Positions 8,179-15,760 of a stretch of 64,000 nt of DNA are shown piece after piece; position 1 is the first letter of the stretch, and each line of letters opens with the position of its first letter. The notes below the pieces were generated by a model. It had not been told where the DNA came from. It did not search any database and worked only from the letters and a program-made list of their open reading frames with translations. The DNA comes from Holophaga foetida DSM 6591 (GTDB lineage: Bacteria; Acidobacteriota; Holophagae; Holophagales; Holophagaceae). A program made the translations under genes and the position numbers. The stretch spans positions 230,566-294,565 of the forward strand of contig NZ_KI912269.1 of NCBI RefSeq assembly GCF_000242615.2, in the 5' to 3' direction.

Positions 8179-9102
8179 ATGCCTGAACCCACCCCCCGCC
8201 GCCAGACCCTCTGGGCCGTGCTCGTGCTCATCGTGCTGCCCCTGGTGTGGGGCTACAACTGGGTCATCATGAAGAAGGCCCTGGCTTTCATGGGGCCCTT
8301 CGAGTTCGCGGCCTGGCGCTTCATTCCTGGAGCCCTGTTCCTTTTCGCCATCCTGGCGGCCATGAAGCGCCCCCTGACCCTCAAGGCTCCCCTGAGCGTC
8401 CTCGCGGTGGGGTTCTTTCAGACGGCGGCCAACATGGGCCTGGTGATGTGGGCCCTGAGGGGTGGCCCTGTGGGAAGAGGGGTCATCCTCAACTACGCCA
8501 TGCCCATCTGGGTCGTGCTCATGTCCTGGCCCCTGCTGAGGGAGCGGCCCATGCGGATCCAATGGATCGCGTCGGGTTTCGCGGCCCTCGGCATCGTCTG
8601 CCTCTTCCTCTCCAAGAGCACCCACGGACGGGTGGATGCCGCCGTGCTGGCCCTTCTGTCGGGCCTCAGCTGGGCCATCGGCACCGTGATCACCCGACGC
8701 CTGCTGACCAGGCACCGCATGGACCCCCTTACCCTGACCTCCTGGCAGATGCTTTTCGCGGGCCTCATGCTGGCCATCGTGGCCGTCCTAGTCCCGGGCC
8801 GCCCCACCCTGTGGCATGCCCCCTTCTTCATCCCGATCATGCTCTGGGAGATCATCCCCGCCACGGCCCTGGGCTGGCTCCTGTGGACCTTCTTCCTGAA
8901 GCGGGTGGACGCCTCGGTGGCTGGCCTCGCGGTCCTGGCCTCCCCCCTGGTGGGCATCGCCGCCGGGGCCATCGAGCTCCACGAGCGCCCCAGCGGATTC
9001 GAGGCCCTGGGCATGGGTCTGGTGGTTCTGTCCCTGGCCCTGGTGGGTCCGCTGGCGGTGCGGCAGATCCGCAAATCGGGGCCACCCCCCAGCAATCAAT
9101 AG
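8179..9102 (+). CDS. EamA/DMT-family permease
   Basis: Predicted 307 aa with about ten transmembrane segments arranged as two EamA repeats, typical of the drug/metabolite transporter superfamily of inner-membrane exporters. The N-terminal repeat begins VLIVLPLVWGYNWVIMKKAL, the 'WG.N......' motif of the family; the second begins near ALLSGLSWAIGTVITRRLL. The substrate (amino acid, metabolite or drug) cannot be read from the sequence. It follows the inverted repeat element and may still be read through from metG. Confidence 0.85.
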   Translation: MPEPTPRRQTLWAVLVLIVLPLVWGYNWVIMKKALAFMGPFEFAAWRFIPGALFLFAILAAMKRPLTLKAPLSVLAVGFFQTAANMGLVMWALRGGPVGRGVILNYAMPIWVVLMSWPLLRERPMRIQWIASGFAALGIVCLFLSKSTHGRVDAAVLALLSGLSWAIGTVITRRLLTRHRMDPLTLTSWQMLFAGLMLAIVAVLVPGRPTLWHAPFFIPIMLWEIIPATALGWLLWTFFLKRVDASVAGLAVLASPLVGIAAGAIELHERPSGFEALGMGLVVLSLALVGPLAVRQIRKSGPPPSNQ

Positions 9103-9142
9103 AGAAGCCAGGGGATGACACCGCCCCGCTTACACTGGTTCT

Positions 9143-9490
9143 ATGAGATCTCCCCTCTGGCACCTGCAGATCGAACGCACCACCAACGCCCCCTTCGAGG
9201 TGGTGGTCAAGGCCCTCATGGATCGCGATCAGCGGCCCCTCTGGCACCCCCGGCCTGGGGCAGGCCAGTGGAAGATCCTGGAGCAATCCGAAGACCATCT
9301 GGCCATGGAAGCATTGGAGAATCCCATCTGGGGCGTGGAGGAACAGGCCCTCTACCGGGTGGAGCCCCACGATGACCGTCTCCTGCTGAGCTACCACGCC
9401 CGCTTCAAGGGCTGGCCGGTGCTCCTTCTGATGGGATACTGGCGGCTCCGTTCGCATCGAATCTGGGAACGCTTTGTGGAGTCCCTATGA
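9143..9490 (+). CDS. Small SRPBCC-like protein
   Basis: Predicted 115 aa. The alternating pattern starting WHLQIERTTNAPFEVVVKALMD, followed by a WHP segment and ending in an amphipathic helix (HRIWERFVESL), resembles the START/SRPBCC fold used for lipid or polyketide binding. This is a structural guess, not a recognised family. It overlaps the exonuclease III gene by ATGA and so is likely co-translated with it. There is no ribosome site; a -10-like TACACT (9131-9136) ends six bases before the ATG, suggesting a leaderless message. Confidence 0.55.
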   Translation: MRSPLWHLQIERTTNAPFEVVVKALMDRDQRPLWHPRPGAGQWKILEQSEDHLAMEALENPIWGVEEQALYRVEPHDDRLLLSYHARFKGWPVLLLMGYWRLRSHRIWERFVESL

Positions 9491-10263
9491 AATTCGTCAG
9501 CTGGAACATCAACGGCTTCCGCTCGGCCCTGAAGAACGGCTTCATGGACTGGCTGGAGGATACCGATCCCGATGTCCTCAGCCTCCAGGAGATCCGAGCG
9601 GAGTGGGACCAAGTGGATCTGGGCGTGCGCCAGATGCTGGAGGCCAACTACGATATCTGCTGGTTCCCCGCCACTCGGAAGAAAGGCTACGCCGGTTCAG
9701 CCACCCTGAGCCGCAAGGGGCTGGGCTGGATCCACACCCCGGGGCTGGGAATCGAGGACTACGACTGTGAAGGCCGCATCGTCCAGAGCGAACGGGGGGA
9801 TCTGACCCTCCTGGCGGGCTACTTCCCCAATGCATCCTCCGGCCTGGTGCGCCTGCCCTACAAGCGCCAGTTCGCCCTGGATCTGGCGGAGCGGGTGCGC
9901 CAGGTCCTCGCCCAGGGTCGGCAGCTCATCGTCACCGGGGACATGAATGTGGCTCCCGAGGAGATCGATCTGGCCCGCCCCAAGGACAATCGCATGAGTC
10001 CCGGATTCACCGACGAGGAGCGGGAGGACTTCAGGGGCTACCTGGCCAGCGGCCTTCGGGATGTGCTGCGGGAGCAGAACCCCGGCACCCCGGGCCTGTA
10101 CACCTGGTGGAGCCAGCGGGGAGGTGCCCGGGCCAAGAACGTCGGATGGAGGATCGATCTGTTCCTCGTGAGCGAGGGCCTGATGGGCCGAGTGAAGGAC
10201 ACCCGAATCCACCCCGACACCCTGGGTTCGGACCACTGCCCCATCAGCCTGGAACTGGACTGA
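9487..10263 (+). CDS. xthA: Exodeoxyribonuclease III
   Basis: Predicted 258 aa, standard for the ExoIII/ApE family. It cuts the backbone at abasic sites and removes 3' blocking groups during base-excision repair. Catalytic motifs are intact: VSWNINGFRSALKNG (metal Asn), LSLQEIR (metal Glu), GDMNVAPEEIDLARPKDN (Asp/Asn pair) and the terminal GSDHCPISLEL (Asp-His). Its start overlaps the preceding small gene by ATGA. The following AraC gene has its own promoter. Confidence 0.95.
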   Translation: MKFVSWNINGFRSALKNGFMDWLEDTDPDVLSLQEIRAEWDQVDLGVRQMLEANYDICWFPATRKKGYAGSATLSRKGLGWIHTPGLGIEDYDCEGRIVQSERGDLTLLAGYFPNASSGLVRLPYKRQFALDLAERVRQVLAQGRQLIVTGDMNVAPEEIDLARPKDNRMSPGFTDEEREDFRGYLASGLRDVLREQNPGTPGLYTWWSQRGGARAKNVGWRIDLFLVSEGLMGRVKDTRIHPDTLGSDHCPISLELD

Positions 10264-10284
10264 CGAGGCTGCCCCCTCCGGGCG

Positions 10285-10290
10285 TATAAT
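10285..10290 (+). promoter_or_regulatory. -10 box of araC-type gene
   Basis: TATAAT at 10285-10290 lies 20 bases before the ATG at 10311. It implies a start of transcription near 10297 and rules out the in-frame upstream TTG at 10296 as the main start. No convincing -35 box is visible. Confidence 0.5.
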
Positions 10291-10310
10291 CGGGTTTGGA
10301 AAAAAGGTAT

Positions 10311-11306
10311 ATGCCCCTGGACCTCGTTTCACCCTTAGCTTCCTCGGCTCCGGGGATGCAGGAGTTTGTCTGCCGGGATCCCCGGCGGGCTTCGGATTAC
10401 ATGCAGCGGGCCTTCACCCATCACCAGATGAACGTGCTGGGGGTTCCGAACCGCTTCAAGGCGCAGATCCAGACCCTGCAGCTCGGCAGTTTGCGGCTCA
10501 GCACCCTGGCCTTCGATACGGAAGTGGAGCTGGCCCAGGATCCGGATCCCAACTATCTCCTGATCTCCACCCAGACCCAGGGTTCGGCGGAGGTCAGATG
10601 CGCCGACCGCGCCTACGAGGGGGGGTCCGGCATGGTGGTGATCGATTCCCCTTACCTGCCAGTGATCAAGCGATTCAGCGCCGACAGCCGCCGAATCCAC
10701 CTCCGCTTCGATACCAAGGCCGTGGAGGCCTGCTGCGCGCGGCTCCTGGGGCATGGCCTGGAGCGGCCGGTCCACTTCTCCCCCTTCATTCCCGATGCAG
10801 CCGCCACCCACCGCCACTGGATGGCCCTGCTCCAGCTCCTGTTGACCTATGTGGAGCAGGATCCCACCAGCCCCTCCAGCCTGAGTGCCCCCATGGTGCG
10901 TCAATTGGAGGAGACAGCCCTCCTGATCCTCCTGAACGAACACGAGCACACCTATTCCCAGGAACTACACTCCCCGGCTCCCTGGGCCCCGGTCCATGTG
11001 CGCCGTGCCGAAGCTTACATCCGGGCCCACGCAGGGGATCCCCTCACCCTTTCCTCCATTGCCGAAGCCGTGGATGTGAGCATCCGCACCCTCACCCAGG
11101 GCTTCCGGGACTTCCGCCAATCCACCCCCATGGGCTTCCTCAAGGATATTCGCCTGGAAGGGGCCCACAGCGATCTCCGCTCCGCCAAGCCCGGCACCAC
11201 GGTGGCAGAGGTGGCAAGCACCTGGGGGTGCTCCCACCTGGGGCGCTTCGCCGAGGCCTACCGCCAGCGATTCGGGGAGACACCCTCGGAGACCCTGCGA
11301 CGATAG
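10311..11306 (+). CDS. AraC-family transcriptional regulator
   Basis: Predicted 331 aa. The C-terminal ~100 residues carry two helix-turn-helix motifs of the AraC/XylS type (DPLTLSSIAEAVDVSIRTLT and GTTVAEVASTWGCSHLGRFA, then EAYRQRFGETPSE). The N-terminal half resembles the AraC-binding-like cupin of XylS/FeaR proteins (PNYLLISTQTQGSAEVRCAD). It is a DNA-binding activator of unknown ligand. A strong terminator follows directly, so it is a single-gene unit. The MFS gene downstream is convergent, which does not suggest it is the target. Confidence 0.88.
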   Translation: MPLDLVSPLASSAPGMQEFVCRDPRRASDYMQRAFTHHQMNVLGVPNRFKAQIQTLQLGSLRLSTLAFDTEVELAQDPDPNYLLISTQTQGSAEVRCADRAYEGGSGMVVIDSPYLPVIKRFSADSRRIHLRFDTKAVEACCARLLGHGLERPVHFSPFIPDAAATHRHWMALLQLLLTYVEQDPTSPSSLSAPMVRQLEETALLILLNEHEHTYSQELHSPAPWAPVHVRRAEAYIRAHAGDPLTLSSIAEAVDVSIRTLTQGFRDFRQSTPMGFLKDIRLEGAHSDLRSAKPGTTVAEVASTWGCSHLGRFAEAYRQRFGETPSETLRR

Positions 11307-11309
11307 CAA

Positions 11310-11340
11310 AAGCCCCCGGGAGAATCCCGGGGGCTTTCTT
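11310..11340 (+). terminator. Intrinsic terminator of araC-type gene
   Basis: A 12-bp GC-rich stem (AAGCCCCCGGGA, loop GAA, then its complement, 11310-11336) begins four bases after the stop codon and runs into CTTTCTT. Confidence 0.85.
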
Positions 11341-11348
11341 CTGCCATG

Positions 11349-11433
11349 AAAGGGGGGACCGCCTGCTCGCTGCGCTCGCGATGTCCCCCCTTTGACCCCC
11401 ACGTGGTGGCCGGGCAAAGCCCGACCATCACGT
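11349..11433. repeat. Two adjacent hairpins
   Basis: The first pairs AAAGGGGGGAC (11349-11359) with 11383-11393 across a loop containing GCTCGCTGCGCTCGC. The second pairs 11401-11415 with 11419-11433 (two mismatches) around AAA. They follow the minus-strand MFS gene and may end its transcript. The composite looks like a dispersed intergenic repeat, though no second copy is in this window. Confidence 0.6.
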
Positions 11434-11451
11434 CTGTGGCAGAACCAGGAG

Positions 11452-12735
11452 CTAGTGGGCGCCCAGGGAAAGGCCGACCTTGCCCTTCTTGGCGGTGCTG
11501 AAGACCGCCGGGGGGTTCAGGAAGAGGGAGCCGACGAGGCCCACCAGGGAAACCAGGGCCACCATGGTAAGGGAGGCCTGGTAACCACCAGTCTTGTGGA
11601 GCAGGGTGGCTCCGACCACCACACCCACGGTGCCCCCGAAGATGCCCAGGCCCATCCAGAGACCGCAGATCTTGCCGACGATGTGGGAGGGGAAGTGCAT
11701 GGAGGCGAAGGCCAGGATGTTGGGGGCGATGAAGCCCTGGAAGAAGCCGGCGGCGAACATGGCCAGGGGCAGGATGCCGAGGTTTCCGGCGATGGCGGGG
11801 GACTTCACCGCGTAGGCGGCGACGGCAACCAGGAGGAAGCCCGCACAAACGGCGATCTTGGCGTTGCCCTTGAGCACTTTGGCCATGAGGAGACCACCGA
11901 TCACGGATCCGATCATGTTGGCGATCTGGACCATGCCCATGAACTTGCCGGCCACCATCATGCCGTGGCCCATGCCAAGGGGCGCGGGGGCAGAGAGGTA
12001 GACGGGAGTCAGGTCATTGAAGGCCTGACCGAGCCAGCTGAAGAGGAAGATGAGCACGATGCCGAGGTAGAACACGGGGAGCTTGCTGGCCACCTTGAAG
12101 TCGCCCTCGGTATCGGGCGCAAGGCCGTCTTCAGAAGCGTTATGGACAGGGGGCTTGGGACCGAAAGCGACGGCCAGGAAGAGCAGGATGCTGATGATGG
12201 GGAAGAGCACCATCCAGGTCCCGGCGGCAGCGAAGGAACCGGTCTTCAGGAAGGCCATGGGGACGAAGGCGAAGCCCAGGGCGATGCCCAGGGAAATGCC
12301 CACACCCTGGATGCCGGTCACGATTCCCCGCTGATTGATGGGGAACCAGTTGACCGCCACCACGCCCACGGCGGCCATGGTGGGACCACCGCCCGCACCC
12401 TGGAGCATGCGGACCAGCACCATGGCGCCGAAGCTGTGGCTGCAGAAGGGCACCAGCAGGGTAGCCACCGTCATGACACCGAGACTGACCAGCATGGTGG
12501 GGAGGAAGCCGAACCTGTCGAGGCAGATGCCTCCGATGACGGCGAAGACGGACACCAGGATAGTGAAGGCCACCATCAGGGCTCCGGTCACCGCACCAAG
12601 ATCCGCATGAAGGGCCTCAGCGATGTGCTGCATCAGGGGCGCGGGCCAGATGAGGATGACACCGTTGGCGATGGTGCCGAAGAGAAGGGCGAACAGGACG
12701 AACCACCTGAACGCGGGGTATTGATTCTGGGACAT
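11452..12735 (-). CDS. MFS transporter, carboxylate-type (paralog 1)
   Basis: Predicted 427 aa with 12 transmembrane segments of the major facilitator superfamily. The family loop between helices 2 and 3 is visible (GGICLDRFGFLP), as is NWFPINQRGIVTG in the N-terminal half. It resembles the CynX/OFA-like anion carriers, but the substrate is not determined. It is a paralog of the carrier at 18468: both begin with a YPxFRWFVL stretch and share FGPKPP and a NDLTP motif. A palindrome upstream of it (12795-12804) also occurs near the EthD-like gene and, with one change, the second carrier. Confidence 0.85.
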   Translation of the reverse strand: MSQNQYPAFRWFVLFALLFGTIANGVILIWPAPLMQHIAEALHADLGAVTGALMVAFTILVSVFAVIGGICLDRFGFLPTMLVSLGVMTVATLLVPFCSHSFGAMVLVRMLQGAGGGPTMAAVGVVAVNWFPINQRGIVTGIQGVGISLGIALGFAFVPMAFLKTGSFAAAGTWMVLFPIISILLFLAVAFGPKPPVHNASEDGLAPDTEGDFKVASKLPVFYLGIVLIFLFSWLGQAFNDLTPVYLSAPAPLGMGHGMMVAGKFMGMVQIANMIGSVIGGLLMAKVLKGNAKIAVCAGFLLVAVAAYAVKSPAIAGNLGILPLAMFAAGFFQGFIAPNILAFASMHFPSHIVGKICGLWMGLGIFGGTVGVVVGATLLHKTGGYQASLTMVALVSLVGLVGSLFLNPPAVFSTAKKGKVGLSLGAH

Positions 12736-12794
12736 GGGAGTCTCCTAGAAAAAGTAGGGGGGAGGGAGGGCAGTGTAAATGTCACAACACCCAC

Positions 12795-12804
12795 TGTCGC
12801 GACA
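12795..12804 (-). promoter_or_regulatory. TGTCGCGACA palindrome, MFS 1
   Basis: The perfect 10-bp palindrome TGTCGCGACA is 59 bases upstream of the MFS start. Reading the minus strand, GCGACA is spaced 17 bases from TACACT, so the palindrome would overlap the -35 box. The same palindrome precedes the EthD-like gene. Confidence 0.5.
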
Positions 12805-12842
12805 ACTATTTGGGCCGAGCGGCTCCGCCCGGCACCGGGTGC

Positions 12843-13628
12843 TCAGACGTAGGCCCGATCGTAGTCCCTGAGCATGTCCTGGTCGGGGCGCTCCAGAATG
12901 AAGGCGCTGACGAAGTCCTGGTCGGGCTTGACGAAGGGATAGGCATCCTGGGTGGCCCAGGAGGGCTTGCTGTAGACAGGGGGGTTCTTGAGGATGGAGT
13001 CGACCCACCCGTTGTTGTTCTCGTACCAGAGCTCGGAGACCCGGTGCCACTGATGCCCCATGAGGGGGCTGGGGTGGTGGGTGAAGGGGCGCTGCTTGGA
13101 GGAATGCCCAGGAAGGCCGGCGGGACGGATGATGGCCTTGGTGCTGAAAAAGCGGATCAGGCCCGGCTGCTTCATGACCTCGGGAACATGGACATTGAGA
13201 TACCAGTCCTCCCCCTCCTCCAGGGAAACCCCCTCGGGGTAGCTGAAGACCGTCAGCCAGCGAAGGATGGTCTTTTCGTTGTATCGGAGTTCGGCTCCCA
13301 GGAAATCGTCCGTGGGCTCCCCGGGCATGGTGACCACGGTAGCCTCCATCCCCTTCTCTCCGGGCTCGGGAGTCATGGAGAGCGTGCCATTGATGCCACG
13401 ACGACCTTCCGCCCCCACCCAGTTCTCGTGGATACGATAGTTGTAGAGGCCGAAGGCATCTGCGCCCTGGGGAATCGGCACGCCCCGGTACAGCAGGTAG
13501 CGCTTGAGCCAGGGCATCTGCATCAGGACCTCACGGCAGTGGTCCCGCACGAACCAGCGCTCCAGGCCTGGACGATCATTCTCATCCAGCAGCTTGTGCA
13601 GAATGAGGGTTTTGAGGATGGTAGACAT
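12843..13628 (-). CDS. EthD-like dimeric alpha/beta-barrel protein
   Basis: Predicted 261 aa. The opening (STILKTLILHKLLDENDRPGLERWF) and mid-region (NVHVPEVMKQPGLIRFFSTK) each look like a ferredoxin-like alpha/beta-barrel half of the EthD/methylmuconolactone-isomerase superfamily, so it may be a two-domain fusion. Relatives act in aromatic or ether breakdown. No catalytic residue can be assigned. GGAGG (13631-13635, read on the plus strand; the complement CCTCC overlaps) surrounds the start region and gives a good ribosome site. It is divergent from the LysR gene and shares an upstream palindrome with both MFS genes. Confidence 0.6.
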   Translation of the reverse strand: MSTILKTLILHKLLDENDRPGLERWFVRDHCREVLMQMPWLKRYLLYRGVPIPQGADAFGLYNYRIHENWVGAEGRRGINGTLSMTPEPGEKGMEATVVTMPGEPTDDFLGAELRYNEKTILRWLTVFSYPEGVSLEEGEDWYLNVHVPEVMKQPGLIRFFSTKAIIRPAGLPGHSSKQRPFTHHPSPLMGHQWHRVSELWYENNNGWVDSILKNPPVYSKPSWATQDAYPFVKPDQDFVSAFILERPDQDMLRDYDRAYV

Positions 13629-13678
13629 AAGGAGGTTCCTCCATCAAGGGAAGTGTGCGATGTCATACAGTCCTTACA

Positions 13679-13688
13679 TGTCGCGACA
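13679..13688 (-). promoter_or_regulatory. TGTCGCGACA palindrome, EthD gene
   Basis: The palindrome TGTCGCGACA sits 50 bases upstream of the EthD-like start, in the divergent LysR intergenic region, where a LysR protein would be expected to bind. Minus-strand context TTGTCGCGACA matches that upstream of MFS paralog 1. Confidence 0.55.
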
Positions 13689-13828
13689 AGCATTTGAGAC
13701 GAGTATTATAGGAGTCACGGCCCAAGTCCAGATTTTTTTCACCAACACACAAGTGGCATAATTATAACAATTAGATACAAAGCCCAAAGCAAACCATTCA
13801 CAACCTGCAAGGCAAGGACACCAATTAA

Positions 13829-14716
13829 ATGGACATCAAACAGCTCCAATGCTTTCTGGCGGTAGCCGAACGCATGAACTTCACCAGGGCCGCTGAGGAA
13901 CTGCAGATGACGCAGTCGGGCATCAGCTATCAGATCTCTGCCCTGGAGAAGGCCATGGAGGCCAAGCTCTTTGTCCGCAACTCAAGGTCCGTGCATTTCA
14001 CGGAGGTCGGGGCGTTCTTCCACCGTCATGTCAGGAAGCTGGTGGATGAATACGAAAGCATCATGAGGCAAGCCAAGAAGCTGAGTTCCCGGGAACTGGG
14101 AAGCCTCACCATCGGCTTCGTCGGGGGAGTCGAGATGAAGCTCCTGCCGTCCTTCATCGAGAAGTTCCGGAGCGCCTACCCCCATATCGAGATCAAGTTC
14201 AGCTACCAGAACATCATGAACATGGATCAGGCCATCCTCAACGGGGACGTGGATCTGGGATTCACGCTGCTCTTCAACGAGGATCGATCTCCCGAAATCC
14301 AGACGCACGCCATATTCAAGGACCATTCCGTGGTCATGGTGCCGCCGGAGCACCCCTTCGCCACTCGAAAACACATCTCCTTCGCCGATCTGAAAAAGCA
14401 GCCCATCGTCACCCTCGGGGCCGATGTCGCTGGCATCCCCCTGGAATGGCTCAAGAAAAACGCTCGGAAGAGGGGCTTCAACCTGAACATCGTCCATCTC
14501 TTCTCGGACTTCTCTTCCCTTTCCCTCGCCGTAGAGACAGGCATGGGCATTTCCGTGCACTCCCGCCACATCGTCGAGGAGAACGCCGGCCCGAGAATCC
14601 GCAGCGTGGAGCTGGATGACGAAGACTTCAATGTGGATTTCGCGGTGGCCTGGCGAGGGGACACCTCCAACGCCAATGTCCAGCTGTTCCTGCAAGCCAT
14701 GGATGTTACATTGTAG
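13829..14716 (+). CDS. LysR-family transcriptional regulator
   Basis: Predicted 295 aa. The N-terminal winged helix is textbook LysR (MDIKQLQCFLAVAERMNFTRAAEELQ, then MTQSGISYQISALEKAMEAKLF), followed by the linker helix and a periplasmic-binding-protein-like effector domain from about residue 90 (ELGSLTIGFVGGVEMKLLPS). It probably controls the divergent EthD-like gene and, judging from the shared palindrome, the two MFS carriers. The inducer is unknown. The upstream 140 bases are unusually AT-rich with several TATAAT-like boxes. AAGGA (13814-13818) is the ribosome site. Confidence 0.92.
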   Translation: MDIKQLQCFLAVAERMNFTRAAEELQMTQSGISYQISALEKAMEAKLFVRNSRSVHFTEVGAFFHRHVRKLVDEYESIMRQAKKLSSRELGSLTIGFVGGVEMKLLPSFIEKFRSAYPHIEIKFSYQNIMNMDQAILNGDVDLGFTLLFNEDRSPEIQTHAIFKDHSVVMVPPEHPFATRKHISFADLKKQPIVTLGADVAGIPLEWLKKNARKRGFNLNIVHLFSDFSSLSLAVETGMGISVHSRHIVEENAGPRIRSVELDDEDFNVDFAVAWRGDTSNANVQLFLQAMDVTL

Positions 14717-14743
14717 GTAACATCATCTTTCAGCGGGGGCTCC

Positions 14744-15451
14744 ATGCAGACCAGGCTCTGGAACTATGTCCAGCGAGGCCAAGCCATGGGACCTGTTCCC
14801 GAGGAGCAGCTCCGGGCCATGCTGGCTTCCGGCGATCTCTACTGGGACGACCTGATCTGGCGGGAAGGGATGGCGGACTGGCTGCCGGCCCGTCAGGTCA
14901 CGGAACTGGTGGGAGCCCCGCCTTCCCCACCGCCGCCTCCGGCGAAGCCCCTGCCCTTCGCAATCCCTTCCCGGGTGCCCATCCAGCTTGATGATCGCCC
15001 GGATGCCATGACCAGGGCTGCAACAGGTCCCCAGGAGGTCTCTCTCCAGACGCTGGAATGGCTGCGCCGGACCAAGCCCTGGGTGCGCTTCCTCGCGGTG
15101 CTCGGACTGGTGGCAACCGCCCTCTCCGTCGCCGCCATCACCGCTCTGGGCCTGACGGCGGAGGCCTTGCCCGGCGCACCCGCCAGCCTCGTCCGCATCC
15201 TCCCGCTGGCCGCAGGACTCTTCATCCTGGCCCTCCATCTCCCGCCCCTCCTTCTGCTCAATCGCTATGCCAACCGCATCGGTCGCCTGCTTCGCTCCGG
15301 GGCGACGCTGGATCTGGAGGAGGCCCTCCGCGCCCAGAAGAGCTTCTGGAAGTATCTCGGAATCCTCACCCTGGTGGTGATCATCCTCTACATCCTGGGC
15401 CTCATCGCCGCCCTGGGGATGGGACTGATCATGGGGGGGCTACGGCACTAG
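14744..15451 (+). CDS. GYF_2-domain membrane protein
   Basis: Predicted 235 aa. Residues 1-55 form a GYF_2 (DUF4339) module (WNYVQRGQAMGPVPEEQLRAM ends in ...DDLIWREGMADWLPA), a protein-interaction fold. A proline-rich linker (SPPPPPAKP) follows. There are three hydrophobic segments (about 105-130, 147-167, 203-230). Proteins of this layout are common and poorly characterised inner-membrane proteins. It starts 27 bases after the LysR gene and could be co-transcribed, but nothing links it to that regulon functionally. Confidence 0.7.
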   Translation: MQTRLWNYVQRGQAMGPVPEEQLRAMLASGDLYWDDLIWREGMADWLPARQVTELVGAPPSPPPPPAKPLPFAIPSRVPIQLDDRPDAMTRAATGPQEVSLQTLEWLRRTKPWVRFLAVLGLVATALSVAAITALGLTAEALPGAPASLVRILPLAAGLFILALHLPPLLLLNRYANRIGRLLRSGATLDLEEALRAQKSFWKYLGILTLVVIILYILGLIAALGMGLIMGGLRH

Positions 15452-15468
15452 CGGAGAGGAACAGCGAC

Positions 15469-15559
15469 TCACGCGGAGACACAGAGAGCGCGGAGTATCG
15501 AGCGCCGGAGCCAGCGAGGCTTTCCGCTCCATCTCCGCGGGCTCCGCGCCTCCGCGTGA
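15469..15559. repeat. Long inverted repeat, family copy 2
   Basis: The left arm 15469-15495 (TCACGCGGAGACACAGAG...) pairs with 15532-15559 (TCTCCGCGGGCTCCGCGCCT..., ending CGCGTGA) around a ~36-base centre. The arms are the same sequence family as copies at 8050-8154 and 62261-62332, with more mismatches here. It sits right after the GYF_2 gene. Confidence 0.8.
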
Positions 15560-15673
15560 AACCATCTTTTCACTCCCCCCGATCTGCCGCCTTTGGATAG
15601 CCCATGCCGGATCCGGATCACGGTCGCCGCCGGGCGGGATTAGGATCGGTAAACACCTCGCACCCTGCGGATA

Positions 15674-15709
15674 TTCCCGTTGCCATTTCCATATGGTACG
15701 CAACGGGAA
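15674..15709 (+). promoter_or_regulatory. Inverted repeat upstream of glcD-like gene
   Basis: TTCCCGTTGC (15674-15683) and GCAACGGGAA (15700-15709) are perfect 10-bp complements with a 16-base centre containing the palindrome CCATATGG (15689-15696). It ends 51 bases before the glcD-like start, a good place for an operator or leader hairpin. Confidence 0.5.
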
Positions 15710-15760
15710 GTATCCCAGCAAACTGCTCTGTTTAATGCCGTATCGGGATCCTTTTCCATC

